Source: Cricetomys ansorgei (lineage: Eukaryota > Chordata > Mammalia > Rodentia > Nesomyidae). Taken from it: 64,000 bases of DNA. The translations under genes and the position numbers were made by a program. The stretch covers positions 434,001-498,000 of the forward strand of contig JAMJFZ010000856.1 of NCBI GenBank assembly GCA_026225945.1, written 5' to 3'. Position 1 is the stretch's first letter, and every line of letters begins with the position of its first letter. The notes below the pieces were generated by a model. It did not search any database, was not told the origin of the DNA, and saw only the letters and a program-made list of their open reading frames with translations. This document shows positions 54,530 through 64,000 of this stretch, one piece after another.

Positions 54530-54850
54530 GAAGTGAAAGCCCCCCAACAAGAAGTCTGGAGGATTCCGGGGTTCAAGGCCAAGGCCCTAGCAAATTTCTG
54601 CCGCAGCCAGGGGAGGAGCAACAGCCCCGGGGCTGGCTTCAGAGCACACATGGTCCAGGTCCTGGAGCCCAAGGAGGGGCCGCGTGCTAGGAGACAGGCA
54701 GCCATTGCTGCAGCCCGGCGCTCGCGTAGGGGTTCAGCAGCGGCTCAGCGTGCCTGCAAGCCTAAAGCGGCCGGGGGCCACGCGCTTTGCCCTTGGCAGG
54801 GCGGGTGCACAGGTGCAGACCGGTGCCAGGTGACCACTCTCCCCAACCCC
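54530..54850. other. small GC-rich, CpG-containing patch
   Basis: Local GC content and CpG count rise between about 54670 and 54800 (gcccggcgctcgcgtagggg, aaagcggccgggggccacgc), well below the main CpG island in size. It carries a 128-codon plus frame (54533-54919) that I do not recognise. It may be a minor promoter, an old retrocopy of a GC-rich transcript, or chance. Confidence 0.35.
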
Positions 54851-54859
54851 TGCCTGCTG

Positions 54860-55210
54860 CCTGCATGCAGGGTGTCTACTGTGGCATTCCCTGCAGGAGT
54901 CTGCCCTCTGGCTTGTTAAAAGTGATGGGCAGTGTGTATGGACTTGATTACTAGGTGATTGAAGTAGCTGTATCTAGCTATTTCTTTGCTATTTACTTCT
55001 AGTGTAGTAAGAGAACAGACTGTGGATATATTAATTAGTTCTTAGAAAAATTTTGAGATCTGATTGGAGGCCCTGAATATAGTTAGACTTATATATGTCT
55101 ATACTGTGCATACATTACACACACGTACACACACACACTTTGAAATGTGTGTACACTAAAGTTGTTTGGTTCTTTCTATGTTTTAGCTATGTCACTTATT
55201 TCAGTTTTTT
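54860..55210. other. unique AT-rich sequence, nothing recognised
   Basis: About 350 bases with short CA runs near 55120-55138. Confidence 0.5.
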
Positions 55211-55214
55211 TTCT

Positions 55215-55409
55215 TTAAAAAACAAAGATTTACTTTTGTTTTTATGTATGTACATGTGTGTATATCTGTGTGAGTAAATGCCATGTGTCCAGGTGCCCCT
55301 GGAGGTGAAAAGGGACGTTGGAACTCGTGGTGCTGAAGCTATAGGATTGTGGGCTGATGTGTGTATTGGGAATTGTGCTTTGGTCCTCTGAAAGAGCAGA
55401 ATGCACTTT
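55215..55409 (-). repeat. B2/B3-type SINE, antisense, interrupted by a B1
   Basis: 'tttatgtatgtacatgtgtg', 'gtgtattgggaattgtgctt' and 'tggtcctctgaaagagcaga'. The B1 that follows inserted into its proximal end. Confidence 0.75.
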
Positions 55410-55569
55410 TTATTTCTGCTTTTGTTTTTCGTGACAGGGTTTCTCTGTTGTAACTCTGGCTGCCCTGGAACTCACTCTGTAGACCAGGCTGGCCTTGAAC
55501 TCACAGAGATCTGCCTGTCCCTTCCTCCCAAGTGCTGGGATTAAAGGTGTGTGCCCCCACTGCTTGGCC
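55410..55569 (-). repeat. B1-family SINE, antisense, with 12-bp perfect target duplication
   Basis: Full antisense B1 ('gtgacagggtttctctgttg' to 'gtgtgcccccactgcttggc') flanked by AGAATGCACTTT at 55398-55409 and 55570-55581. Carries the GTTACAACAGAG variant in sense. Confidence 0.97.
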
Positions 55570-55581
55570 AGAATGCACTTT

Positions 55582-55810
55582 GCAGCCCAGGCTGGCCTTG
55601 AACTCAGTGTAGTCACCATTCCTCAGCCTCCCAGCCAGGGTTGCAGGCATGACTTACCTAGCCTTGCTTGCCTTGGCATTCTTCTTTTCTGGTGTTGCCA
55701 TAAAAACTGGCCTGAAATTTGCCATGTAGACCAGGCGGGCCTTGAAGTTGTGTCAATTCTCCTGCCTCTGCCTCCTGGGTGTTAGGATAACAGTTGTGAT
55801 CCACCACTGC
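55582..55810 (-). repeat. two B1 fragments, antisense
   Basis: 55582-55660 ('cccaggctggccttgaactc') and 55685-55810 ('catgtagaccaggcgggcct', 'ctgcctctgcctcctgggtg') are separate, older antisense B1 pieces. Confidence 0.75.
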
Positions 55811-55849
55811 GAGATCACCTTTGCCTCCACTGAGTGTATGTAATTGTGG

Positions 55850-55985
55850 AGAAGCCAAGAAGGAGGCATGCACTGTAGACGCTGAGCTGGGAGGGTCATT
55901 TGAGCCCTGGAGTTCAAGGCTGGCCTGGGGAACAGTGAGACCCTGCATCAAAACCAACACCCCCCAAACCAAAGCCAAACCATTA
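55850..55985 (+). repeat. B1-like SINE
   Basis: 'gagttcaaggctggcctggg' and 'acagtgagaccctgcatcaa' with an A-rich tail. Confidence 0.75.
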
Positions 55986-55989
55986 ACAA

Positions 55990-56690
55990 AAACCTGGGCT
56001 GGCAGATGTTTTAATCAGCACTTAAATGATTTAAAAAATTGAGCTTTTATTGGTACATAGACATCGTATATGGCACTAGGGTTCAAAGGGTTTAAGTGGT
56101 CAAGTTATAAGTTGTTTTATAGTCTGGATCTAAACTTTGTCCACTACCCAGCATGCATCCTTTTGGTTTCTTCTCCAGTTGCAAGGCTATGTGTTGTGTT
56201 AATCGGACGCAGGAGCTTCCTGCCATGTCTGGTCATTCATTCGGCTCATTCTTTGAGCACATGTGCACCTGGCTCTCCTTTCGTCATAGATGCACATTAG
56301 GTGGTTCTTGAATCTCCAGGAGTGTAAACTGCCCTACTCATGTCCCTAACAGCAGAAAGTGACTGGAAAGTGTTGTCAGTGGTTGTGGATACCGTGGGAA
56401 GGTTTCTGATGATTTCTATTAAAATTAGACCAAGAAACAAACTGGTACTTTCTTTCAGTCTCTTTTGATGTGCTTCCCTCTCCACTTCTGGTATGGAAGG
56501 CGTGCCACACAAGGCGGCCTTGGAGGCTGCAGTGTTCTGTCAGTTACCTGACTACGAGTCTGTTAAGTGCAGTCAGTTTGTGGAAGATCACTGAGCTGAA
56601 CATGTAATCTGTTCACTTTTCAGTACATACGGTATACACCTGAATAGAAATTGTAAAAATGAACGCTTTGATAGTAAATGTCTTTTTTTT
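55990..56690. other. unique sequence, nothing recognised
   Basis: About 700 repeat-poor bases. Confidence 0.5.
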
Positions 56691-56694
56691 TTAT

Positions 56695-56830
56695 TTAAAT
56701 TTAAATTTTGAGGAAGGTTTTCACTACGCAGCTTTGACTGGCCTAGAGCTCAGATACATTCACCAGGTGAGCTTGCAGCCACCCTCATGCCTCCCGAGTG
56801 CTGTGATGACCAGGACAAGCCACCGTTCCC
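56695..56830 (-). repeat. B1-like SINE, antisense, degraded
   Basis: 'ttttgaggaaggttttcact', 'ctggcctagagctcagatac' and 'tgcctcccgagtgctgtgat'. Confidence 0.65.
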
Positions 56831-57480
56831 TGATGATGTCAGGTAGTTTAGAAAAGTGCCAAGGACAAAGTGCAGGGTCATTGATCAAAGTCAGCCTTAT
56901 TTTGTGAATAAGGTCACTGGGGAGGGGACGTTCCCTGGGAGCTGCGGATGGCTCAGAACCACGTCAGGCCTTCTGATTCTTACACGTTATACTCTTCCAC
57001 TTGCTGATCAGAGAGTAGAGGACTGGATAGCCAGCACGATGTAGGCTCTGGAGGGTGCTCGCAAATCCCTGCACACCTGCATGAGTCAGCACCTCCCTCT
57101 TTCTGTTTTTCTGTCTTGTCCTCATCCTCTGTCTCGGCCACTTAAAAACACTTTTGTTTCAAACTGCTACCTTGGAGGCTTTTTAAATTATCACCTAAGA
57201 ATCATTTGATCACGTATGCTAGAGAGAGAGGGAGAGACTTCGTGCCTGTGAAATTTAACAAGAGCCTGATTCAAGGTATTCCTGTTCCTCTGGGCCATTT
57301 TTAGTTTTGTGCTTCATTGTTTAAATTTAGGATCAATTTTCCAAGTTGAGGGGGTGGTGGTGGTTTGCAGAAGTTGAACCCAGCTGTGACTCCTGCTGCT
57401 GCAGGATAAATGGGATAATCTGGGAACTGGCTAGGAGAGGGCTAGAGAAAGGGACTCGCCTTAATGCTGCAAAAGTAGGA
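56831..57480. other. unique sequence, nothing recognised
   Basis: About 650 repeat-poor bases. Confidence 0.5.
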
Positions 57481-57487
57481 TAAAAAG

Positions 57488-57635
57488 CCAGGCATGGTGG
57501 TGCACGCCTTTGATCCCAGCACTCAAGAGACAGAGGCAGGTGGATCTGTGAGTTTGAGGCCAGCCTGTTCTAGAGAGCAAGTTCCAGGACAGCCAGGGCT
57601 ACATAGAGAGACCCTGTCTTAAAAATGAACAACAA
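57488..57635 (+). repeat. B1-family SINE with near-perfect target duplication
   Basis: 'gccaggcatggtggtgcacg' to 'agagaccctgtcttaaaaat'. Flanks AAAGTAGGATAA (about 57473) and AAAGTAGGGTAA (about 57643). Confidence 0.93.
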
Positions 57636-57824
57636 CCCTCCTGAAAGTAGGGTAAGGGAAGAGAGACAATGACAGCTCTCTCACCTCCTCCCTAGTGAGA
57701 TGTGGCCTACTGAGGATACAGGGATAGGATCTTTGGCTGGGGAACCCAGACTTTAAAATTAAAATACAAATATTTAAAAATTAACCAAAATATTAATAAT
57801 TACTGGAATGTTAGCATTCAGCAT

Positions 57825-57850
57825 TGTTAATATCAATATTGATATTAACA
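57825..57850. repeat. 26-bp perfect AT-rich palindrome
   Basis: Arms TGTTAATATCAAT and ATTGATATTAACA with no loop, in AT-rich unique sequence. Confidence 0.95.
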
Positions 57851-57909
57851 TCAAGATTCTAAAATATGCAGTTATGTGTCTATGCACACATGTATGTGCA
57901 TACCCATAT

Positions 57910-58215
57910 GTCACAGACTGTTAACTTCCTGTCACTGTGACAGGACACCTGAGGAAAACTGCCTTATGGGAGGAAAGGCTATTTCGGCCACAGCTGTAGA
58001 TTTCAGTTCTTGTCACTGGCCTTATTACTCTGGGCTTTGTTAGCACACAATATATCATGATGGCACACGCTGTGGTTAAAGTCTACTAACCTCTGGCATC
58101 CATGGAGGGAGGAGGGATGTCTCCATTGCCAAACTTACTTCCACTGAGTCTTCTTCCCTATGGTTCCACAGCCTCTCCAGGCTTTTAGCATGTTAGTCTT
58201 TGGGTGAGGTTTAAT
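57910..58215 (-). repeat. L1 (Lx-like) 3'-end repeat, antisense, diverged
   Basis: 'gttaacttcctgtcactgtg', 'acaggacacctgaggaaaac' and 'tgggaggaaaggctatttcg'. Confidence 0.65.
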
Positions 58216-58480
58216 AGCCAAAAGACAGCACATATCTACTGTTCATACATGCACACCCACTCACCCTCAACTTGGAGCTGGTGTCCACCAAGCTAGATTT
58301 GGGTTTCCCGTGTTATTACTCCACTGTCAGCCTGGTTCAGGCTCCTCTTCTTTCTTGTAGTGGTAACCTCTCCAGGCCAGATGTCCTGACTCCAGGTCAG
58401 GCCATGACTTACTTACTCTCAAGGCCTTCTACATTTTTAACTGCTGTGTAAAAGCTGAACAAGTCTTGGGCTCTTAGTAC
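58216..58480. other. unique sequence, nothing recognised
   Basis: About 265 bases. Confidence 0.5.
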
Positions 58481-58494
58481 CAGCTTTCAGATGT

Positions 58495-58685
58495 GGGATG
58501 GGAAAGAGGAGAAGAAAAGAAGGGAGGGAAACAGAAAGGGAGAAAACCACAAGTGGAGAGGTTCCTTACTTTCCTGGAGCCTCGTTTCTCTTCCCCCACC
58601 TTCCCTCCTCTTTCTCCCCTCCCCTGTCTGTGTGTGTGTGTGTGTGTGTGCACGCGTGTGAGAGAGAAGAAAAAGAAAAGGAGGG
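58495..58685. repeat. purine-rich tract, pyrimidine-rich tract and (TG)12
   Basis: GA/GGAA-rich at 58500-58560, CT-rich at 58590-58625 and TG at 58628-58651, then GA-rich again. Confidence 0.85.
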
Positions 58686-58689
58686 AGGA

Positions 58690-58754
58690 AGAGAGGGTCT
58701 TACTAAGTAACTCAGACTGGCCTTCCACTTGTGGCAATTCTCCTGAATGCTAGG

Positions 58755-58755
<1 letters not shown>
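58690..58755 (-). repeat. B1 fragment, antisense
   Basis: 'gagggtcttactaagtaact' and 'cagactggccttccacttgt'; the remainder is cut by the ATT repeat. Confidence 0.65.
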
Positions 58756-58801
<46 letters not shown>

Positions 58802-58804
58802 TAT
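58755..58804. repeat. (ATT)n microsatellite
   Basis: About fifteen ATT units with one change near the end; gives the poly-Leu and poly-Asn frames. Confidence 0.97.
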
Positions 58805-58864
58805 GTGCTGAACCATCAGGAGAAGGACTTAGTAGAAGTAATCCCACCACACTTGGCAGTTTCT

Positions 58865-59093
58865 TTCATTTATTTATTTTAAAAACAATTTCACAAGTGT
58901 TTTTATGTATCAAGTTTGTGTTTGGGTGCATGTATGCGGGTACCTGCATGCCGTGTCAAGTGTATGAAGGTCAGAGAACAACGTGTGTGCGCGCCCATGT
59001 GCTCTAATTAGTAGGCCCCAGGGGATCCGGCTCAAGGTTAGGGTTAGGGTTAGGGTTAGAGCTTTGGTCCATTGAGCCATCTCCCTGTGGCCC
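58865..59093 (-). repeat. RSINE1-type SINE, antisense, carrying telomeric repeats
   Basis: 'cgtgtcaagtgtatgaaggt', 'ctctaattagtaggccccag' and 'ccattgagccatctccctgt' outline the SINE. The TTAGGG array replaces the segment normally reading like 'ggcttggtggcaagcgcc'. Confidence 0.7.
59036..59060 (+). repeat. interstitial telomeric repeat, (TTAGGG)3.7
   Basis: GG, three perfect TTAGGG units (59038-59055) and a fourth TTAG, within an RSINE1-type SINE. Confidence 0.97.
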
Positions 59094-59099
59094 CAGTCT

Positions 59100-60406
59100 C
59101 CTTGCTTTGAAAAGGAAATAGTAATACTGAGTTCTAAAATTAGAAATAGTACATCGAAAACGCCAAGCACAGTACCTGCTAGTGAGTAGGTAAAAAGCAC
59201 ATATGCTCCCCAAAGGGATTTACAAATATCCAGGAACCTGCAAAACCTGCAGAACTATTGTCAATCCGGGTCCTTGGAGATTGCAGAAGTGCCCGAGGAC
59301 TGTCTCTGTGCGCATGCGCCCTTACTTATTTGTGATCATAGTCTTCTCTTAACTCCGCTTCCCATTTTCTACATTTTTAGTGACCTTAAAATTACAGTTA
59401 GACTGACAGGTGTCTCATCTTGATTACTAGGTCTTCACTTACGAAAATGAGATTTATAAACCGATACTGAATCTCTGAAGTTTACCAGGATGCTGTGTGA
59501 GATAATTCAAACTCCCGGTAAATGATACAGACGGCCTGCTTTCCTCCTTCCCTTCCCTCCCTCCTCTCCTGTCCCTTCCCTCTTTCTTTTTGCTCATTTC
59601 AGTAGAGGAGAGGCTTCTTTTTGATCTTTAAGGAGAGGAAGCAAGAGGTAGACAAGCCGTTCACTGGCACGGAAGTGAGGAAACTGAGTTTCTGTTTCCT
59701 GTCTGACCACTGACTCAGCCGGTCCACATTCTGTAAAAATGGGAAGAGTAGGTTTATGATAGAAATTGTCATACTGGGTTTGTCTGAGTTTTAGAGCTGT
59801 GTGGAGATGCTTTTTGCATATTAGTAAGATTGTGTCCTGTGTCTGAGCCAAGCCCTTCTCCAGCATGGACAAGGTCTACATTCGATTCAGCACTGGGAAG
59901 AAAAAAAAAGAAGAATTAAGTGACAGAATAAGAATTAAACTTGAAATTTTATGAATAAAATATTTTTGTACCTTAAAACAAGTAAGACTTCAGATACCAT
60001 AAAATGCACCGTGTTGAGATATGCCTAGTGAGAGACTCAGGCTGGGCTGTCAGGAAAGGACCATGTTAATGTGTCACGAGACCGGAAGAGACAGAAGGAG
60101 GATGGTGGACTTTATCTCTGGCTCCGGGATTGTAGCTCCTTGCTTTTGTTTCCCTAGTATCTCCAAGGGAGTGTGAGGAAGGCAGCTGCGGGTACAGGCG
60201 ATGAACTGGTGAACCGCGTGAACGCTGTCTTCCCCAGTTCCTATGAGACTGAAAGGGGCTTTTGTCAGTGTCAGACTTCACAGGCGCTGAGGTCACTCTG
60301 TGTCAACACAATCACATCCCTGTTGTTTTATGTGGAACCTAGCACATGTGAGCTATCCCAGGAGTATTTGTTAAGTAATTACTGTGCCGTTTAGTGTACT
60401 GTTGGC
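59100..60406. other. unique sequence, nothing recognised
   Basis: About 1.3 kb with a CT-rich tract near 59540-59590. A 92-codon minus ORF (59594-59872) has no recognisable domain. Confidence 0.45.
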
Positions 60407-60480
60407 TTGCGTGAGGGTGCACACCTGCACCACCTGAGCAGCAGCATGGTGAGTTCAAGTCTGCTTGGCTACATAGTTAA
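60407..60480 (+). repeat. B1-like fragment
   Basis: 'ggtgagttcaagtctgcttg' and 'gctacatagttaaagataaa'. Confidence 0.5.
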
Positions 60481-60506
60481 AGATAAACACAAACAGATGA
60501 AAGCCG

Positions 60507-60562
60507 CCCCCACCACCACCACCACCATCACCACCTCCACCAGCAGCAGCAGCAACAACAAC
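60507..60562. repeat. (CCA)n(CAG)n(CAA)n compound trinucleotide repeat
   Basis: CCA/CAC units followed by CAG and CAA runs, encoding Thr- and Ser-rich peptide in the 109-codon ORF here. Confidence 0.95.
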
Positions 60563-60644
60563 AAATTGGCAAATTCTAGAGTTGCTAGTTGTTTCAGAAT
60601 GCACAGTGAGGTCCTGTGCATCTTTCCTGATCCCTCCCTGAGTG

Positions 60645-60958
60645 TAAAAGTATATTTATTTATTTACACATGTTTGCACATGTGTGTATGTGTATGCATG
60701 TGTGTTAGACTAGTTAATGTCAGATATCTTGTTTGATTGCTTTCCAGCTTACTTATTGAGGCAGGTTCTCTTGCTAAGCACAGAACTCCTAATTTGGATA
60801 GTAGGGAGCCAGCCTGCCCTCTGGTCTCCTGTCTCTGCCTTTTGGACTGGTGTTTGAGGCAGCCACTAGGCCTGCCTAGCTTTTCCTTGGATTCTGGGGA
60901 TCCAGACTCTGACCCTGATGCTTGCACAGCTTACTGCTCTTCGCTGAGTGCTCCGCCT
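60645..60958 (-). repeat. B4/RSINE-type composite SINE, antisense
   Basis: TG-rich start (60662-60705), 'ttgctaagcacagaactcct', 'ttccttggattctggggatc' and 'cgctgagtgctccgcctatt'. Confidence 0.55.
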
Positions 60959-60959
60959 A

Positions 60960-61272
60960 TTGGGAAGGTTAATCATGATTGCCAGCTTGACTGGACTTAG
61001 GATTGTTATGAAGACACACCAGAGGAACGTCTGTGACCCACCAGGAATGCAAGCTGTTCCGTCCTGTGGGTGGGTCCCAGACGGAATAAAACTGAGAAAG
61101 CAAGTCTAGCACACTCGCCTCCCTCTGCTCCTGACCGGGATCAATGTGACTGGCTGTTCAAGCTTCTGCCAGAATGCATCCCTGACTGGCGGACTGTGTT
61201 CCACAATTATGAGGCAGAATAATCCCATCTTCCCTTCAGTCGCGTTTGTCGGATATTCTGTCACAGTAACAC
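60960..61272 (+). repeat. L1 3'-UTR-type repeat, sense
   Basis: 'catgattgccagcttgactg', 'ggattgttatgaagacacac', 'cccagacggaataaaactga' and 'ttctgtcacagtaacacatg' match the order of L1 3' ends, an older relative of the Lx-like repeats elsewhere in the window. Confidence 0.7.
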
Positions 61273-62338
61273 ATGCATGTTTTCATGTCTAAACTTAGTG
61301 GTAATCCCTAGAGGTGTGTAGGTCTAAACACATTAGTAATAATCTTAGAGTAGCCAGAAAGTGTCAGTCAAGCATTTCCTCTTGAAGTGATCTATCCAAG
61401 AGTGAGTCCAGATTCGAATTCTCTACTCATTTCTCCTGGTGTCACCCACCATTTCCATGCCTGCATGAATGCTGCTTGTCCCTCCTTGTGTCTGTGTCTG
61501 TGTCCCAGAACAAAGGGCTTTTCTCTATGTTTATTAAACAGTACAGAAAGTGCCATACTGGGGAAAAATGAGGGAATCTTTACAGGAATCTTTAGCAGAG
61601 TTTTCCAGGGGATGAAACCTTACTGACTCTAACTTCCCTGGGTGGCCCAGATAACAGGCTGTACTACGAATATCACTGCACAGACTTAGCAGTCTCTGTC
61701 CATGTCACTTCCAACATTTATAGTGGATATTTGTTTTATAAGGCTGTTTTTTATCTATTTGCTGTTTCCAGTGTTTATTATCATAATATACACATACAAC
61801 ATGCATTACTCATGGGTCCGATGTGGATGAGTATATAATTTAAGATTAAAGCTATGCATTAGCTTGGGTTGTAAAACTTGATTCCATGGGACCCAAGGTA
61901 AATAAGGCTGGCTGTTACATTGTTCTCTTAAAGGCAGGCTAAACAAACAGGCTGAGTACTCAGCAGGATGCCGATCTTAAGTCATGAGTGACCTCAAGGT
62001 GTGTTATTAACTCTGGTGTGAGGTCCAGCAAAATTTCGCCTCTTAGAATGTAAGAGATGTTTTTATAATAATGTATGCCACATAGAGGTAGGCATTAGTG
62101 TATCCATATGTGGATGGAGCCATCTGAGGGTCAGCACTGAGATATAACCTGCTCAAAGCCAGACAGCTAGTAGGTGGCTGTTATTCTCTGCTTCACAAAG
62201 GCTCATGCCTTGAGCCTTGGCCCCCAGCTCATGGTGCTATTGCCGATGGTAGAAGCTTAGGAGGAGAAGTCTAGTAGAAGGAGGGTGGTTATTGGTAGAG
62301 TTGCCATTGAAGGCAGTTTGGGGGCCCTGGCCCATCTT
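61273..62338. other. unique sequence, nothing recognised
   Basis: About 1.07 kb, repeat-poor. Confidence 0.5.
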
Positions 62339-62339
62339 T

Positions 62340-62530
62340 TCTTTCTGTTTCCAAGTTGGTAGACATGAACAGTTTTGCTTGACCAGTGCCTCCCTCACTG
62401 CCCTCACCGCAGGCCCCAAAGCAATAGAGCTGACTGGCCGTGATGAAAACCTCTGAACCCGTGAGCCAAAAACCAACTCTTTCTAAGTTGATCAGCTATG
62501 TATGGCACTTTTGTCACAGTGACAGGGCCA
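62340..62530 (+). repeat. L1 3'-end-type repeat, sense, partial
   Basis: 'gtgatgaaaacctctgaacc', 'cgtgagccaaaaaccaactc' and 'cttttgtcacagtgacaggg'. Confidence 0.65.
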
Positions 62531-62569
62531 GATCCAGGATTCCAGCATGTTTCTTCGATTCCAACACCT

Positions 62570-62690
62570 TATTTATTTGATTTTGTTGAGACAGGGTCTC
62601 ATTATGTAGTTCAGGGTGGCTTCAAAATAGCAACCCTCCTACCTTAGCTTCTGGAGTGCTGGGATTACTAGAACCTGCCCTCCTGCTGTT
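62570..62690 (-). repeat. B1-family SINE, antisense
   Basis: 'ttgttgagacagggtctcat', 'tatgtagttcagggtggctt' and 'ctggagtgctgggattacta'. Confidence 0.82.
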
Positions 62691-62694
62691 CACA

Positions 62695-63265
62695 GCTATG
62701 TTTTTATGATGTTTTCCCTGCCCCAATAAAGGCAGAAAGAGTCACACTATAAAAATCAATTCCCATGTGCACATTATAGTTTGAAGTTATTATCTTTAAA
62801 TAATTTCAGGCCTGTTTGGAATGCTCAAGCCAGTGGTGAATGAGAGGGGATTAGATTGGAAGGGTCATGTGAGAGTGGGTGAGGCCGGGTAGGCTGTTGC
62901 ATGCATTGCTCTGCCTGATGTCGCAGTGTGCTTAAAATTAGATTCTTGCTTTGATAGATTTGCCAGAGAATCACATTAAAAAGAAATTAAAAGTCTATTC
63001 AAACAATGCAGACAAATGAGGTGATACAGCATGAAGACATGGAAGGGAGGGTGGCCTTACAGATGTATAACTTAGATGTCAAGACCTGCAGGTCCGTGAA
63101 CTCCTGGTGTAGTGTGTGAACCCCTGGAGTAGTGAGATGCTATCATAGTGATTGACTTTCCTGCCTCCATCTTTAGAAGCCTTCTTCAGTGCCTCCTTAG
63201 CAGTCATTTTTGTTCCTGGTTACAGCATTTCTCTCACTTGTTATCAGTCTTTAGGGGAATAGGCA
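62695..63265. other. unique sequence, nothing recognised
   Basis: About 570 bases. Confidence 0.5.
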
Positions 63266-63269
63266 TTTA

Positions 63270-63368
63270 TTTACTTTGCTGGGTACTTATCTTATGGGGC
63301 TAGGATTGAATCAAGGGTCCTGCACTGGCTAGACAAGTAGGGTACCACTAATCCCCATACCCAGCCTG
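63270..63368 (-). repeat. ID/B4-type SINE fragment, antisense
   Basis: 'atggggctaggattgaatca', 'agggtcctgcactggctaga' and 'taatccccatacccagcctg'. Confidence 0.6.
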
Positions 63369-63644
63369 GGCCCACTTTGCTGCCTGCTTTTCTCTATGGG
63401 AATGTCGAACACCCCAGTAAGTGCTGCGGAGAACTTGGGGCTTAACCTTTACGAGGTGATCATTTATTTTCATTCTGATGCCAGTGTAAAACCCCAGCCT
63501 GACCTCCTGTTGTTCCCATAAACTTTTAGTCTTCTGCTGGACTCTGGGCCTGGAACCTGACCACTTCAGGGCCCGAAGAAGTGGATCTGCAGGTCTTACC
63601 ACCTCTAGAGTAGACTTTCCTCTCAGCCTAGTTCCCAAGTTTAG

Positions 63645-63950
63645 TCTTGCTTTCACGACTCTCTCATCACAGAGCAGCAGCGGAAGAAGGACATTTTTTT
63701 TGGGCTTACAGTTCTAGAGCAGGAGTCCATAACGACAAGGAGACATGGCAGCTGGCAGAGCTGAGCCATCCTATCTCAGCCACACAGGAAGCAGAGAGTG
63801 TGAGCAGGCCTTCAAAGCCCGGCCCCAGTGATATTCTCCATTGAGTCTCCCTGTCTTCCCCTAAAGAGCATCACCATCTGGGGACCAGGTGTTCAAATGC
63901 ATGAGTCCATGGGTGGCATTTCTCCTTGAAATGGCAATGACCTACATTTC
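63645..63950 (-). repeat. L1 (Lx-like) 3'-end repeat, antisense
   Basis: 'gcttacagttctagagcagg', 'aggagacatggcagctggca' and 'gaccaggtgttcaaatgcat'. The 5' end of the repeat is degraded. Confidence 0.75.
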
Positions 63951-64000
63951 TGTTAGCCCACTTCTAATCTTTTCAAATTCCTCTTGCAAACTAGAGTCAA

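Noticed and set aside
58747..59007. Leucine-rich hydrophobic start resembling a signal peptide
   Set aside because: The Leu run is the ATT microsatellite read on one strand, and the rest is SINE.
59036..59060. Chromosome end or telomere
   Set aside because: Only about four units, embedded in a SINE with normal sequence on both sides.

Overview
The window is mammalian nuclear DNA from a muroid (mouse-, rat-, gerbil- or hamster-like) rodent. The evidence is the dense set of rodent-restricted SINEs (B1, B2/B3, B4/RSINE1-type, two ID elements), L1 3' ends of the rodent Lx style, class II endogenous-retrovirus LTRs and a rodent hAT element (URR1-like). ID elements are rare, which argues against rat. 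Several B1 copies share an unusual GTTACAACAGAG motif that I do not associate with house-mouse B1 consensus. I cannot name the species.

I see no complete, functional protein-coding gene. Most open reading frames are repeat-derived or random. The gene-related items are: (1) a fossil exon closely resembling adenylate kinase 4 (11805-11924), with an intact splice acceptor and apparently mutated donor; (2) a near full-length, intronless, heavily broken copy of PPIG (cyclophilin G), 30656-32906, later invaded by an L1-derived repeat and CA repeats; (3) a CpG island at about 49095-49720, the best promoter candidate, with an unrecognised 84-codon ORF in good start context; and (4) a weak exon-like stretch near 22540.

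Layout. 1-8.7 kb: SINEs and simple repeats in unique sequence. 8709-10691: a compact, apparently non-autonomous class II LTR retrotransposon on the minus strand with both LTRs, a lysine-tRNA-type primer-binding site, a polypurine tract and a near-identical 6-bp target duplication; a solo LTR of the same family lies at 40483-40798. 10.7-29 kb: repeat-poor to moderate sequence with the AK4-like exon, a 41-bp triplication and a truncated LTR of a second family. 29-35.3 kb: PPIG retrocopy, paired L1 3' ends and a 36-bp minisatellite that starts inside a B1. 35.3-48.9 kb: SINE-rich, with a second-family solo LTR inserted in a B3, and an antisense L1 ORF2 fragment. 48.9-51.3 kb: repeat-poor block containing the CpG island. 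51.3-64 kb: SINEs, a small GC-rich patch near 54.7 kb, a short interstitial telomeric repeat at 59036-59060 and several L1 3' ends.

There is no operon-like or cooperating gene system here. If a functional gene is present it is represented by intron and promoter sequence around the CpG island. All family names come from reading the sequence against remembered consensus features; no search was run.
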